Shown here: piece by piece, positions 47,340 through 60,626 of the stretch
Layout: every line of letters begins with the position of its first letter
How positions within the stretch are numbered: the stretch's first letter is position 1
Assembly: GCA_944472155.2 (NCBI GenBank)
Contig: OX235277.1
Span: 21,834,804-21,898,803 of the forward strand
Length of the DNA stretch: 64,000 nt
Origin: Trichobilharzia szidati
Lineage: Eukaryota > Platyhelminthes > Trematoda > Strigeidida > Schistosomatidae
Direction: 5' to 3'
Translations under genes and position numbers: made by a program
Notes under the pieces: model-generated
The model's input: only the letters and a program-made list of their open reading frames with translations
The model's database searches: none
Told to the model about the DNA's origin: nothing

Positions 47340-47689
47340 GGTACTCACACAACTTTCTAACTTCGTTTATATAACTCCATTATTTTCCATCGCTTGATTT
47401 GATTGGTAGTAGTATTTTCCATATTTCCAGTATGAGTCATGAGTCTTTTCTAGTGCACGTGTTTGGTGTAGACTCGATGAGAAAAGATTCAGTAATCAAT
47501 CCCTCTCCACCTTTTTGTATCAATTCTTAGAATTTCAACCCTCTCCTACCCTACTGTGTGATTTTGCGTTAATGCATGTAGTGCAACTGCTGAGTTACTC
47601 TTTCTAAATGACTAATCTTCACGGGATCAACCATTCCTACCTTAACTAAATTTCAATGCTCCGACAATCTCATTACCCCCTACTTGCGA

Positions 47690-48660
47690 GTTTCATCTAT
47701 GGAGTTAACCTCACTCACAGTCATCGCAAGGTATTTTGTAAATTATATTATTTTGTCTAATTTGGTCAAAAGAGTCTTTTAACCTACAGAGTTTGTTCCT
47801 GAGTGAGTTTGTTGGTATAAATGCCAATCTTTCTCCTGCTGTTTTATGAATCCTACGTGGGGTCTCAGATGTTCCCTGCTTATATGGTATAACAGTAGAT
47901 GAATTATATTCTCTCTTATTTATGTTATCACTACTAGTTTCACAACTATGTTTATTTCTTTTTTGAACTTTTCTGATCTTCCAACGCTTCTTTTATCTGT
48001 TTTATTTCACCGTTTAGGTTTTTTCTTGTACCATGTAGTGCTACGTATCGGTTTGTTAGAAACTAAAATAAGCCTGCCTTAACAGTCAACGGATGCGATG
48101 AATTCAGGTCTAAATATATATATGAATTTGTTGGCTTTTTATGAACGCTAGTGTGCAGTTAACCTTCTTCTATTCGCTTCAATTTACAATCTAACATAGC
48201 TAATTCTCCTTGTCCATTTTCCGATTCAAATGTGAAATTCATTCCTTGTACTAGTGAATTTAGATGTGTCAAGAAGCTAGAGAAATATTCTGTTTTCAAC
48301 ACTGTGAGTAAGTGTCATCCATATATCTCCACCATAATTTTGGAGTAGGATTAAATGTATTAAGAGCAATATTTCCCCACTTGTCCTCAAAAATATCTGC
48401 TACGATTAGGGATATCGGTGATCCATCCCATTGCTTCACCGTCCGTTTGTTTGTATAGATGTGAGGCATAACTGAATTCCTAAAATAATTTCCCCAATGG
48501 CCTGCTTCGTTCTATGAGTGAGTTCAGGATCAGCAGATAGTTCTCTTTTAACTGCTTCTGATGGCATATTGATTGGTATGTAAGTATAAAGACTAGTTAT
48601 ATCGAAACTAACCATTGTTTCATCATTCACTGGTTGAATTTGATTTAGTCTATTTTTCAT
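47690..48660 (-). pseudogene. PLE reverse transcriptase to decayed endonuclease
   Basis: In order: NDETMVSFDITSLYTYIPIN (palm, catalytic Asp), GSPISLIVADIFEDKWG, PKLWWRYMDDTYS (YMDD), FLTHLNSLVQGMNFTFE, KKPTNSYIYLDLNS (thumb), PYKQGTSETPRRI, LRNKLCRLKDSFDQIRQ, IIYKIPCDDCE (start of GIY-YIG). Stops and frameshifts then destroy the endonuclease. Confidence 0.85.
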
Positions 48661-49145
48661 CTCATATCAATTACTTAGCCTAGATATTGAACAATTTCGA
48701 ATGAGGCGTAATATTAGAATTAAAAAGAAAAAACCATTGAAATATAATTAAAATTTATTTCAAAATATTAGAGTTAAGTGTTTTGTTGATTCGTGAGTAG
48801 AGATATTCCTGAAATCTACCATTGGTCGTATGGTGTTTCCTGCTCTATGTAATTTAATAGCACAATTTATTCTACCAGCATTGGAAAAAGCTCAACGATC
48901 GCTCTGTATGCACTAACACACAATCACACAGTAGGGTAGGAGAGGGTTGAAATTCTAAGAATTGATACAAAAAGGTGGAGAGGGATTGATTACTGAATCT
49001 TTTCTCATCGAGTCTACACCAAACACGTGCACTAGAAAAGACTCATGACTCATACTGGAAATATGGAAAATACTACTACCAATCAAATCAAGCGATGGAA
49101 AATAATGGAGTTATATAAACGAAGTTAGAAAGTTGTGTGAGTACC

Positions 49146-49189
49146 TTGATATGATTATGAGCAATAAATTTTGCTCGGAACGTCATCAG
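49146..49189 (+). ncRNA. hammerhead remnant, right arm of PLE
   Basis: Mirror of 47296-47339. Confidence 0.55.
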
Positions 49190-50105
49190 CGATTACTGCC
49201 GTTTAATACTGTGGGACTTTATCAGAATGAAATTTGAGGCCTTTATGTAATTATACTCTACTATAGTGCTCCTTATATCACTTTGCGATATATAATAATT
49301 TCATTATATAAATGTATACGTATTTATATATACTAAACCAGATAATTTTGTTTTCCTAGGCATTCATTCATTTTTGAAAGTAATCTTGAGCCTCAAAGGA
49401 ACGGTTTGAACTGGCTGACCCGATTAGTAGCCTGGAAAGGGACCACTCAGTCTTTAAAATGAATAAGCTTGTAAAATAACCCAGAGGTTTAGATTTACGG
49501 GTTGTTTTGGATCCGTGTTATCAGAGTTTCTCTGAGGCTGCAATGTTTTCTGCTGTAAAAGCTCCTCTTTGATGTTTATTTTTATCTTGTTTAAGTTTGC
49601 CCCTATTGGTGCTGTTTGATAGTTCAAGGTCATAACACTTAGGACATAGTTTGTTGAAATACTACATACAGTTTCCTTTAAAAAATTCTGAAAACGCTAT
49701 CTAAATAGTGTTGAATTTCGGTGGAAATCGCAGTAGTATCTGGAATGTTACGCCACTCATATAGTTGCGTTGGCATTACTATAGTTCGGCTTCTAGATCG
49801 TGAGATTATTGAAATCACCTCTGACCACTTTGAAGCGACAACTTTAATCTGTAAATACGCACCAATTCTTATAGCAATGTTTTGGCAGCAACTCAGCATC
49901 GGTTGTTTATTCCTTTCATGTGAGTATTTACGCTTAGTCAGTGTGAGAGAGATGTTACTCCAGAATTTCTATAGAATTGCAGATAAGGACACCGTCAATC
50001 ATGACCCACAAAATATAAATATATGTAAACAACTTCATGCCTTTAGGAAGACGGGATTGGTTCTATAATTCTCATAGTTATCCTCAATATGCTTCTCCTC
50101 TGCAG

Positions 50106-50117
50106 TTCAGCAAGAAA
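50106..50117 (+). CDS. micro-exon, 12 nt
   Basis: TTCAGCAAGAAA between atatgcttctcctctgcag and gtgagt; phase-1 reading V-Q-Q-E. Confidence 0.65.
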
Positions 50118-50730
50118 GTGAGTTTCATATGTGGTTATTTCGGTCCACCCTACCATTTTAATCAATAATGTTATTCGTTTAGGTATTCATTCACAACTAA
50201 TACAGAAAAGAAGATATCCAAAGTTTACACCAGGTTCACACAATTTTCACCTCTTCCATATACTTCCATAACTTATTTGCTTGGTATGATATTCACGTAG
50301 CAGTTTAAAAGAGTAATTTTTTCTCTAAACGTTAATTCAAAATATCACTGGGACAAGAAGATTCATATATAGAGATTACAAAATAATAATAAGTCGATTC
50401 TCGATTTGTAAGCGTGTTGAGTAACAGTGATTGCAATTCATGGAAGATATATCTACTATTACGTGAAAATTTCTTGTGGTATACCAATTTTGTTTTCGTT
50501 CGACTGACAACACATTTTCGCATACCATCGTGCTACCTTATACAGCTGGGGCAGTCGTCAACAATCCTTGAATATCTTCATCCGTAATCCACAGTGAAAC
50601 TTGTTTTCCTTTGAAATTTTGTCAAAGAATAACATTGGAATGTCAGTTCATTTTCACTTCTTTAGCGATGATTCAGTTGCATGCCTGTTTCAGTAGGAAC
50701 TGAGTTGTGTTCATTGTTTGACTGAATCAG

Positions 50731-50739
50731 GTGATAAAG
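50731..50739 (+). CDS. micro-exon, 9 nt
   Basis: GTGATAAAG between tcattgtttgactgaatcag and gtatgt; phase-1 reading G-D-K. Confidence 0.5.
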
Positions 50740-50744
50740 GTATG

Positions 50745-52950
50745 TCCATTTAGTCAAAATGAAAAGGACTGATTCTGTTGAAGTATAAATGAAAACAAAT
50801 TTACTAAACAATAGAACATTACAATTGGCGAAATAATACACTAAACTGAAAAATCCAGCTAATACAGCTTTCTGTCATGTACACTTTCATTTTGGATTAC
50901 CCGACGAATTCTATACTGCAGTTAATGTTAGCCAAAAAGGAATTGATCTACTTAAATGTGATGACTAAAGGAAAATCAAGATATAGATGAATATTTCTAT
51001 TGTGGTGTCTATTTAGCTGTTGTGTCAGTCTCTCGGTCAGTTGATCTGTGAAAACCTTCCAACTTATTAAGAAGTTTCTAAAACCAACTATCTGAACTCT
51101 ATTTGAATGTCAAGGTGTTAATAGTAAAATAAACTGAGACTTTAGTCGAAAAACTATGGGAGTCGACCTAATTAGTTGCGTTCCAGCCTTATTATATTTC
51201 CTGTCAAGTAAATAGATGAAATCATATAGACAAAATTTTCTCTCATTTATCTCCTGAATACTGCAAGTGTAATACATCAAAACTTTTGTAGTTCAAAATA
51301 AATAGGTTGGAAAAAGGAGTTGTTTTATTGTCTAAACCTATGTGAGACACAAATCATCGCCGTACTTACTCGGCTTATATGGCTCCGAAATATTTATGCA
51401 TGTTACAAAACTACTGTATTCTGAAAGCTATAACAACAATTCACCGCCTACACATTTTATCTTAAACTGTATCTGGTTAATTTCCATGAATCAAAGTTGG
51501 GGAGTATATTTACACAGGATATCATATCAGTTACCTGATAGTACTTTCTCATAAGTCAGGTTAGGAGACGAATCTACTGCAGGAAGATCAGCGATTGTCC
51601 TACTAATCGCAGGTTACATCAGTTGGAACCGGGGTGGAAGTTAAGATCACCTGATTTGAGGTTTACTACTTATTCTAACAAGCAACTTCTGAAAGTGATG
51701 TGGCGTGTGATGAATACAAGTAAGTCAGGGTATCAGCGAAATCCAAACAAAAGACTTCGAGTTAGAAGCAGGTTGTTCTTCCACACAAATGTCATGGAAA
51801 ATCCAGTTATCCTCTACTAATGTTGCAGCAATTATCGTGATTAACACACTGCTGTGACTCAAAAAGTGATGCCTAACACCTTGTCAGAAAGCATTCAAAC
51901 AACTGGCCAATTGTGTCTTCTCCGATCATTTAAAAAGATGCGAAATCAGAAGTCGGGCAGGAAGTGGCTGGTTAACTATAGAGAGCTTGATTTGTTTCAC
52001 AGCTCAGTCAATTCAATCTATTCGATTTTTGTTTATGCTTTCGTTTCGGTTTTGTGTAAATAATCGACTGAGTCAAAGACATTCACTGCAAATTTCTTCG
52101 AACTGTGTCGTTTTCCATTTCCAGTTGACACTGACATCTCCAGCTTGTCAAAATTCCCAGCAAATCTGGGTATTGTGTGATGCGTTGGGTGAATACAGAG
52201 GAATATAAATGATGTTCACGTATTTCATGTTATAAAATATGCGTTCCTTTGCATCACTTCAGAAGAATTTCGTATGTCAAATTATGTTTTTTTAAGCCTA
52301 ATATCTGACATATATGTATATATATATATATATATTGAAACAAATACAAGTGTGCTGATAGCTTCTTTTTAAGAATTCTCATAATATTTTAGTTAAATGT
52401 GCATCAATTCTTGTAGTAATACCAACGTTGATGAAATGTTTGAATTTCACCACTATTATAATAACAGCAAAGATCGAACTTTGTTTTATTGTATTTGATG
52501 GTGTGCAGAAGTGACTGCGTTTTATTTGAAATGAGCATTTCACCACCTGATTTTCTAAAAAATAACGCCTTTGTTTGCTTTTATGTACAACCGTGCATAA
52601 ATGTTGCATAAACCGTGCATAAATAGTCGTCCTCTTGAAAGAGTTTGAATGATCTAATCAGATTATCTTCAAAGACTTCTTAAAAACAGTTGAAGCGTCG
52701 GTTTTGAATATATATCGGAATCAAATCAGGCAGGAGGCAACATCAGTGATTCGTTAGTCTGAATTAATTTTCAGTAGCCTTGCCGTCAAACAGTTTTAGT
52801 CCTATGAAATTTATTTCAATAATCAACTGGTAATTTTGATACTTCCCGACTGAGATCAATTTAAATTTTAAGGTTATTCAAATGTTTTCTACTCACGTTT
52901 CTGGCAATAAAGTCATAAGTAATCTGAGATGTACTTCTTATATTTCCATA
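50745..52950. other. intron-like DNA
   Basis: Open frames at 51342-51554, 51623-51820, 51854-52208 and 52379-52609 show no domains. A TA-rich run lies at about 52309-52335. A gtaagt donor at 51720 has only a poor acceptor before it. Confidence 0.4.
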
Positions 52951-52956
52951 TTTTAG

Positions 52957-52965
52957 GAAGACTGT
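52957..52965 (+). CDS. micro-exon, 9 nt
   Basis: GAAGACTGT between cttatatttccatattttag and gtgagt; phase-1 reading G-R-L. Confidence 0.6.
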
Positions 52966-53097
52966 GTGAGTATGACGATAATGTGAAAACTGAAATAATA
53001 AGTCCCTTTGATAAATTTGAATAAGGCATTTAAAAGATAAATTTTGTAAAATGATAGCATTTCATAGTTTATTTCAAAGTGCTTTATAACAAACATG

Positions 53098-53780
53098 GTT
53101 CACAATAATGAAATAAAACGCATGAAAATAACTCAGTTATATAAAACAAAAGTACACACTAATGACCAATCAAATTGAAATAGGTCAAGTAATCCATGGC
53201 AGGTGAAGGTTGAAGACTATTGTGTTTTGTACACAAAATTTAGGATGTATGTGATTAATCCATTTTGCTTCCTTCGCCTTTGCTAACCTTGAATGACAGT
53301 TATGTGAAATAATTGTGTCATAATTATTGATTTTGTAACCTAACACTGATAAGTGCTTTGCAATGAATGATGATGGATTTCTATTTGAATGAATTTCATT
53401 GGGATTCTCTCTGTTTTGAATAACCAATATGTAACATGTTCTTTTCCACCACATTGAAACATTCTATTGGTTCTACCCGTATAGGTGTCACCGCAATTGT
53501 AGGTGAACTTGAAGATACAGTTTGAAGTAGAGTCCACCGAATGTTTACTTAAATCGACTCGAATTATGAAGTCACTCGATTATTTGTACGAAAATGATTG
53601 AGAAGAGTAACACAATGGATTGACCAAATAAATGTCAAATCATGTGTACAAAACACAATAGTCTTCAACCTTCGCCTACCGTGAACTACTTGATCTATTT
53701 AAATTTGATTGGTCATAAGTGTGCACTTTTGCTTAACATAATTGAGTTATTGTCATGCATTTTATTTCATTATTGTGAAC
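53098..53780 (-). mobile_element. short PLE copy with inverted ends
   Basis: Arms 53098-53234 and 53644-53780 are inverted copies. Minus strand: CIFKFTYNCGDTYTGRTNR (GIY-YIG start, YTG in place of YIG), after a frameshift LSVLGYKINNYDTIISHN, EAKWINHIHPKFCVQNTIVF and LPW. The arms include the 3' end of the coding part itself, so the right arm is an inverted piece of another copy's 3' end. Confidence 0.8.
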
Positions 53781-53789
53781 GATGCTAGT

Positions 53790-56700
53790 TTTAAATGGAG
53801 AAGCTATTTGAAATCATTTTCACAAACAGACTGGAGTGCAATCATCAAGTGATGTTTCAAAACATATTAAACACAACATTTTAGATTAAACTGAGTCATT
53901 TATCTAAATCACTTGCTGATCGGTAGATGAATACTAGAATCATTCATCGTTATTATTACTGATGATGAAGCCGGAAAATTTTTCAAATTTTTTTTGATAG
54001 TTACATTGGAGCAGAAATTCACATGAAGCGAAGTTTGTTTCCAATGTTCCGGGTGATGTCCACTAAGTCTTCAAATATGATCGCCTTTCAATGGTTACAC
54101 TTTGACGTTCAAACCATACTCTTTCGTAAATTTGGCTTGTTTGTGCGAAACCTCCTTTACTGACTCTCAATTTTCAAATTGGCGCTTATTAAAAAATAAA
54201 CCAGAATTGAATCCAACCAAATCACATCGATAATACGGAAGAGTGTTGCATAAATGAAACGTAAAATATTGTTTCCTAGACTTTACACAGCTCAAATAAG
54301 AATGTTGCTCGCTTGCCTATGCTGAGTGTCGATCTTACAGAAAGCACGCCAAAAGAGGATGATTTCTTTCACTGCGGTGTATTATTTTCCACCAAAATAC
54401 ACTGTGAACTTCATTGCTGTTTAATATATAAATATATATGCTGCAAAAGCATCCAGAGAAAATATGTTTTCTGATTGCCTGTTTGTCCACATATTTTACA
54501 AACACGTACATTCCGTCATTTTGAACACCTCAGTGAAAAAATGTGAGATAATTTGCTTCACCGTTTATTCTAACTTCAGTGATATAAAAATGTATTTCTG
54601 TATTTGTTTCATTGGATATAAGGGAACCATCATATCACCATGAGATAGTGATTATGTTTCCTATCTATAATTAAATTATACACACTTTAACCAAATCCTG
54701 CCTAGACTGTGTGGATAAATTCATTGAGATATTCAGGTCGATGTCACTGTACATCGACAAAATTCACATCTTATGGGTGTTAAGCATGATAAAAGAGAAT
54801 CGAACGGTAGGCCTTTTCTTCAGCATTTTGTTGATCACTTTCATCTATTTTACAACAAGTAGCAAAGTCATTTATTTAACGAATAATTAATGATGCACTT
54901 GGTTAGTTTTGCATGGTGACAATGAGTACACCGAATATAAAGTTATAGATATATGTAGATGGGTATACAATTAAGAATAACATAATATAATTAATAAATT
55001 GGTTTTCAAAATACTTCAAATCCGCTACACTCACCTAATTGTGACTTGTACGAATATTCTTTTTTAATAGATCCAAGTGAGTCATCAATTTCAGTTTGAT
55101 GTGCATTCAATAAATCAGTTCATAAAAACGATTTCAAACTAATTTGAAAGCAGAAGCCGAAATTGAAAATTATCTTGACCTACTGTGTGGTAGATGGCAG
55201 TTTAACGTGGCATAACCTCACAATGAGAGGAAGAATAACATAGTGGTTTGACTGGAAATATTTAGGCGATACGTATTCCTTCATTTAGTGACATGGTATA
55301 CCACTGTCTCAGGGGAAAACTATGTACGTGAAATCCACTTTCGTACAATAAACAATAATGTCTACAGCTAAGTGCAATGACCTTCACACACTTAGTAAAT
55401 CACAGAAATTGCCTTGAACAAATTGCAGCAAACATGAATCACCAGTTAAATCGGATGTTATCTTTTCTAAGTGTCGTAACCATATGTTTAGGGATAATGT
55501 ACGAGAGCAGTGCATAACAGTGACTTCCATCAAGCTGCAAAATATCAATGTCAGCATTTCAAGTGCAATGTGAAATTTTACGGTGGTCACTTCTTCATAC
55601 TGTTATCTTGAGAAGTATCTGCCAGTGAGGTATGTGAAATAATTTTGTAGTCACCAGAAAAATATCCTGCGAACACTAAATTATGTTTACACAAATACAT
55701 GTCCATTTGAACCTATGACGTAAAAGTAAGGTGTTGTCACATTTTAAGTTGCATTTCAAGAATCCTAATACTGTGATTGTCGAAACAAAGATTCGTCGCG
55801 CATCTGGATTTTGAACTGAGACGACAGCATTCATTCAATTTGTTGTCTTCGGTTGCATAAGAATCGCAGAAAGATTTCTTTCCGATGTTAGATTACATAT
55901 ATTTGACGTTATGGCTAGCGAAAATACTGAAATTCCTAATTCCTTATTCTCTTCCAAGAGAGACACAATTGAAAAAACATAATGTCATGCTGAAATTAGT
56001 AATTTCATTGAGTATTGTGGCCACAGTAATTATGATGGAAAACTCATTAGATCAACCTTAGATATCATCGGCATTTGAAGGAAAAATTCGACATCTATAT
56101 GATCTCTATTAAGTACATTCCGATCATTTCATCTTAATTCTAAGCGACAAATATGTGAAGTGATAGAGGGAATAACATCATGTAAAGATCATGTAAACTT
56201 TCACCAGAACGAATAAGTCAGAGTTGAAGTTATATTGAAAAAAGAAGTTGACGGTGAAGAAATGTTTGCGTTCGAAGACCTATTTCTGTAAGCTTTACAT
56301 TCGTAATTATGTTAAACACGGAATTACTGAGAACAGTCAGTTACCGGTAAATTTGTTCTAGACATTTCAGTACTTAATGTGAGATGCAATCTACGAGGGG
56401 ATGAACAATCGGAAATTAGGAAAAGGAGGCAGAATATCTGATGACCCGGAAAGTGTGAAAATGACTCATCAATAAACTTGTGTAAAATATTGTGCTGGGA
56501 TTATGAAGCCTTGACATGAAATCAGAAAGAAAATTCAATGTTATCAGTAGACAGTAATACAAAATAAGGCTGTTGAGCGTAGATAAAATGTTCGAAGATA
56601 GATCTACTGGTATTCAACTATTCCTACGTAACTAGGCAGGCCTAAAAGTGTGTTGTGGAATATTTTTATGGACTGTACAATGTGTAATAAGCAAATGCAC

Positions 56701-57880
56701 TCAGCTCAGACGGATAACCAAACGAATAAATACAAAAAGAGGAAGCTAAATACGGTATCTTATGCATAGCTCTTGACTGGATTGGTTGTCTGCCGTAGAT
56801 AGTGATACGCGAGGTGGCTGCTCTAAATGATTTCTCCAGAAATTTAGAAAGTTGGTTTCAAAGGATGTCTGCCTCACTGGCACCTATGAGCTTGAGGTTC
56901 GTGAGGACAATCTTCTTAGTAGCAGTTGCAACTTTCAGTAAAGAAGGTATTTCTTTCTGAGTAGTTACCCGCTTTCCAGTTGGCTTTCTCCTAGTGATTT
57001 CAATTCACTCTCTATCGTATCTTCCGAACAGTTTTTTCGAGTCCTCAAGCATAATGTACGTACTAAGCTTTGCTTTTGGATCTGTGTGAAGTAGCCATCG
57101 AAGTTTTGATATCGCGATCTTTAGCATAATAATTTGTCTTTTGATTGCATTGGTCATTAGGAAATTATTACCAACGGGATGATTGGCATTGGTCTAAATC
57201 ACATTCATAATCACATCGAAACCACTATGGCGAACATATTTTATTCAAGACGTCATTCAGCAAATAATACTGAATGGCTGTTTGACAGATGCAACATGCA
57301 AATCTATACTGAATCATATGCTATCAGTGTGCCTTAGTGTTCAGTGAGCGTTAAGGTCAGCATTTTATTCTTCTTATGTTCCTACTACAGTACGGTTTCT
57401 CAACGACGCTATATTCGTCTCTCTAAATCTCTAGTATACAAATTAATATTTTATAATGTCCTTCAAATTATCTCGACTCCACACGTCAGAGAAGCAATCA
57501 CATGTTGTTTGTTGACTGTGAACCATTAAACACTCTTGTGCTTTTAGTGAAAGATTATATAATGTGAGAAGCTTATTGATACATCAGAATGCAAAATGCA
57601 TAGCCTGTGATTCGAAGATTCTATTTTTGGTATGTTCAAGTGATTCGTCGTCTTGAGTTCAATCTGATATCTCATGTAAACAGTCATTGGTGATTGGTGT
57701 TGTTAGAAAGGAATCCAATTTTGCTTGTTCACGTCTCTGTGTTTAATTCGGAAACAATTAGTGGCTGTATGATTTCAAACCAATATGAATCTGCATAATT
57801 CCCATGCATTTTAATATTAGAGAAGAATTAACATTCTGCTCACAATAGACAACAAATTCACCGCTTAGTTTATTTTTCTT
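53790..57880. other. intron-like DNA with one micro-exon and a G+C-richer patch
   Basis: Apart from the exon at 55071, nothing is recognised. A less A+T-rich patch at about 56760-57010 has no clear coding frame and could be an old repeat. Confidence 0.4.
55071..55076 (+). CDS. micro-exon, 6 nt
   Basis: ATCCAA between cgaatattcttttttaatag and gtgagt; phase-1 reading D-P. Confidence 0.55.
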
Positions 57881-57888
57881 TTATTTAG

Positions 57889-57897
57889 TGGAATTTT
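57889..57897 (+). CDS. micro-exon, 9 nt
   Basis: TGGAATTTT between tttatttttcttttatttag and gtgagt; phase-1 reading V-E-F. Its flanks resemble those of 58788 (tttatttagTGGA), suggesting a local duplication. Confidence 0.65.
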
Positions 57898-58787
57898 GTG
57901 AGTTTGAATTTTGAAACACGATTAAAGCCAGAATTCAGGGAAGACTTTATTAAACTATGGAATGCCTTAGATAATAAAGATAGTAATTTGTGAAATGTTT
58001 CAAGTTGATCATTTAGATCATGATATATGCTCTGTTGCTTGATCAACTGTGTAGTTGTGTCTACATCAACGTTTTCTTCTTTCATATAATCACTGAAATA
58101 ATCAGGAACTATACGATATCCTGAATGAAGGACATCAGTGCAACAACGATAATACGGCGTGGGAATATTCACGAAAAATGAGACGGAAACTGAAGTTTAC
58201 TCCATCCTTTATAAGACTAAATATTCACTGTTATTTCCTTTTTTATAACTTTCATAAACTGATCAACACATTGCTTATGCTTAATCTAAGAATTTTTACA
58301 GTTGTCCGGAGTAGTCTTCTTTGTTTTGTCCATCAATGTTCTTTGTGATACCTCAATATTTAACGTGTTGCACCTGAGTCTTAATGTCATTGGGTGGTGC
58401 TTTTCCCTGAGTTAGGTTATTGACTTAATGCCTCACACTCATCTGGTTCCTGGCTTAATATCATATCACTTAGAAACTGATGAAGCTATTGATGGGAATA
58501 TTTCGTATAAAATATTTCATTGAAAACGCAGCATAGTGAAGTAGTACCATTAACTAAGTGACGTCTGAAATAATAGTCACGTTTCAGAATAATATCAGAG
58601 GATATGATTGGATTGCAGTGTGCTAATCCATAAGTCCAAAATATCTAATTTGTACACACGCATTGATCAAAAGATGTCTGAAATATTATGTGATGCAAAT
58701 GATGTTGATAATAATTCACTTAAATAGTTATGCAGAACAATTAGCTTATATTTTGAATTTTTCTCAATGCCATATTTTCTTATTTAG

Positions 58788-58796
58788 TGGATAGAC
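58788..58796 (+). CDS. micro-exon, 9 nt
   Basis: TGGATAGAC between gccatattttcttatttag and gtgagt; phase-1 reading V-D-R. Confidence 0.65.
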
Positions 58797-58799
58797 GTG

Positions 58800-60610
58800 A
58801 GTGGTAGCTCATACTTAATTCTGTTATTTCTTTGCCTATGTGATACAGTGATCCAGGTTTATTTACCATTACATAACTAACACTAGATTATTAGTGACTG
58901 ACAGTTTTAAGTAGCGTACGGAAGACTGAAAAAATATTGAAAGTCAGTTGACTCTCAATACATACGTTTTCATTTGTAAATGTGAGATCAATTGTGCTGT
59001 CAATGCTTAAATGAAAATGCTGAGGAATTGATGACTGGTAGGTTTCCCTTGATTTACTTCAATTTTTTCAAGCCAGAACTACGTGCAAATTATCTGTTTT
59101 GAATAATGATTTCACTATGCCATACACTGTTTATCACATATGAATAAGCCTAACAAGATCACAAAATTTTCTGCAAGAAAATATGGTGAAGATGAATACA
59201 GATGACGTATAGAAACAGGAAGAAAATCAGTGAGCTGAAGAATGATCAGAGTTTATGCAGTAGTAATTATTCAGTGCCTGACATTCACTGGTCACCATAT
59301 CCGCAGCAAACGATACCCCTGAATGAGTTCATAGTATGGTGACCAACCGAATTAATGTGACACTGGTAGAATCTCTCCTACACTTTCACTTTCCATATTC
59401 TCAGTGATGCTGGCTGTCAAGTTTTTAAAATCAACCGCAACTCAATTTCGCGCAAAACGGTTCTCTTACAAAAAGGAATGCAAAAAGTGTAACTATTTAT
59501 TGTACATCTGATCACGGAATCTTCAAACAAGTAGAGTTACTAGGCAAAGATATCTATATTTGCAATAATGTTTTCTAAATTGGGAACATTTTGGAACGAA
59601 AATTTTGTTTTCTGACTTTCAAAAACCACTATATTCTAAGCTAAGAACAACATCTGCGATTTTAATAGTGAGCCTATTTAAAAAAGTTATATAGGGAATA
59701 TGTGATACGTGCCATGTTCTCTCTGCAAATTTTGTCCCCATCAGTGGGAAGTTAAAATAGTTTATTTAACATTTTGTTCCATCAAATTATCATCCATATT
59801 GTTTCATAATAATGTGTTCGACTAAGGTACAACGAAATTAATCAGTAGTATCTACTGGTTGGTGTTTCTGAAGAAATATATTTTCGTGATGATATTAACA
59901 AATAGCGTGATATGATATGTTATTACACACTCACACAATGTTCACTTTTTACACAGACATTATTACAAACATGAATGAGTTTTCATATCATCAACTGAAA
60001 TTGGACAAGGCTTTCCATAATTAACCACAATAAACTACTGAGTCATTTTGAGAGTTTTTGGCTAACATAAAATTGCTTTAAGAATTGGGTCGTAAGTTGA
60101 AGTTCAAATTTATTTCAGATATTTCCATTGTAAAACTAAATAGTAGCTGATGTTTAGCCATCACAAAATATTTTTTGAAAATGTGTTAAGTGTTTTCATT
60201 TGTGTAACATGTAGACAGATCAGATAAGGATAAGACTTCAGCACTGTATAACACTGTGTAATTTCACAAAATTAATGAAATATCGACTACTAATGTTTAA
60301 TAAGTTGATTTTATATACTAAGATAGTCATTTTGAAGTGCTGAGTCTTTTATGTTGCCATTCTGAATGCCGTTCTTAATAGGACGTGTCTCACTAACGTA
60401 TCGCAAATGTAACTGAACCTAGGCGTTTGTGTCAACAGATGCAAAAATAGATAAAAAAGGTTATACGTTTCAGAATGTGTACCATGCATCTAAACCTTTT
60501 TTGTTTCACAATGGGTGTGAGTATAACGAATTTTTGTATAACATGTTCGCGTCTTATTAAGTCAGCAGATGTGCTATCGCTATCATGAGTTATTTGCACA
60601 TAATTACCAC
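58800..60610. other. intron-like DNA, no gene seen
   Basis: No exon-like block with paired splice sites and no repeat recognised. Confidence 0.4.
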
Positions 60611-60617
60611 ATTCCAG

Positions 60618-60626
60618 TCAGGTCTG
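60618..60626 (+). CDS. micro-exon, 9 nt
   Basis: TCAGGTCTG between ataattaccacattccag and gtgagt; phase-1 reading V-R-S. Last member of the series found in the window. Confidence 0.55.

Larger units (their letters stand above)
47251..49234 (-). mobile_element. PLE with inverted terminal repeats, reverse transcriptase present
   Basis: Inverted arms 47251-47578 and 48907-49234 (328 bp each). Between them on the minus strand lies a decayed PLE coding part (48660 to about 47690). The arms are homologous to the outer arms of the palindrome at 2197-3658. This lineage differs in sequence from the PLEs at 22.8 and 37.6 kb. Confidence 0.85.

Noticed and set aside
49721..50068. 115-residue open frame
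   Set aside because: No recognisable domain, composition like the surrounding DNA, and the micro-exon at 50106 lies just downstream in a different context.
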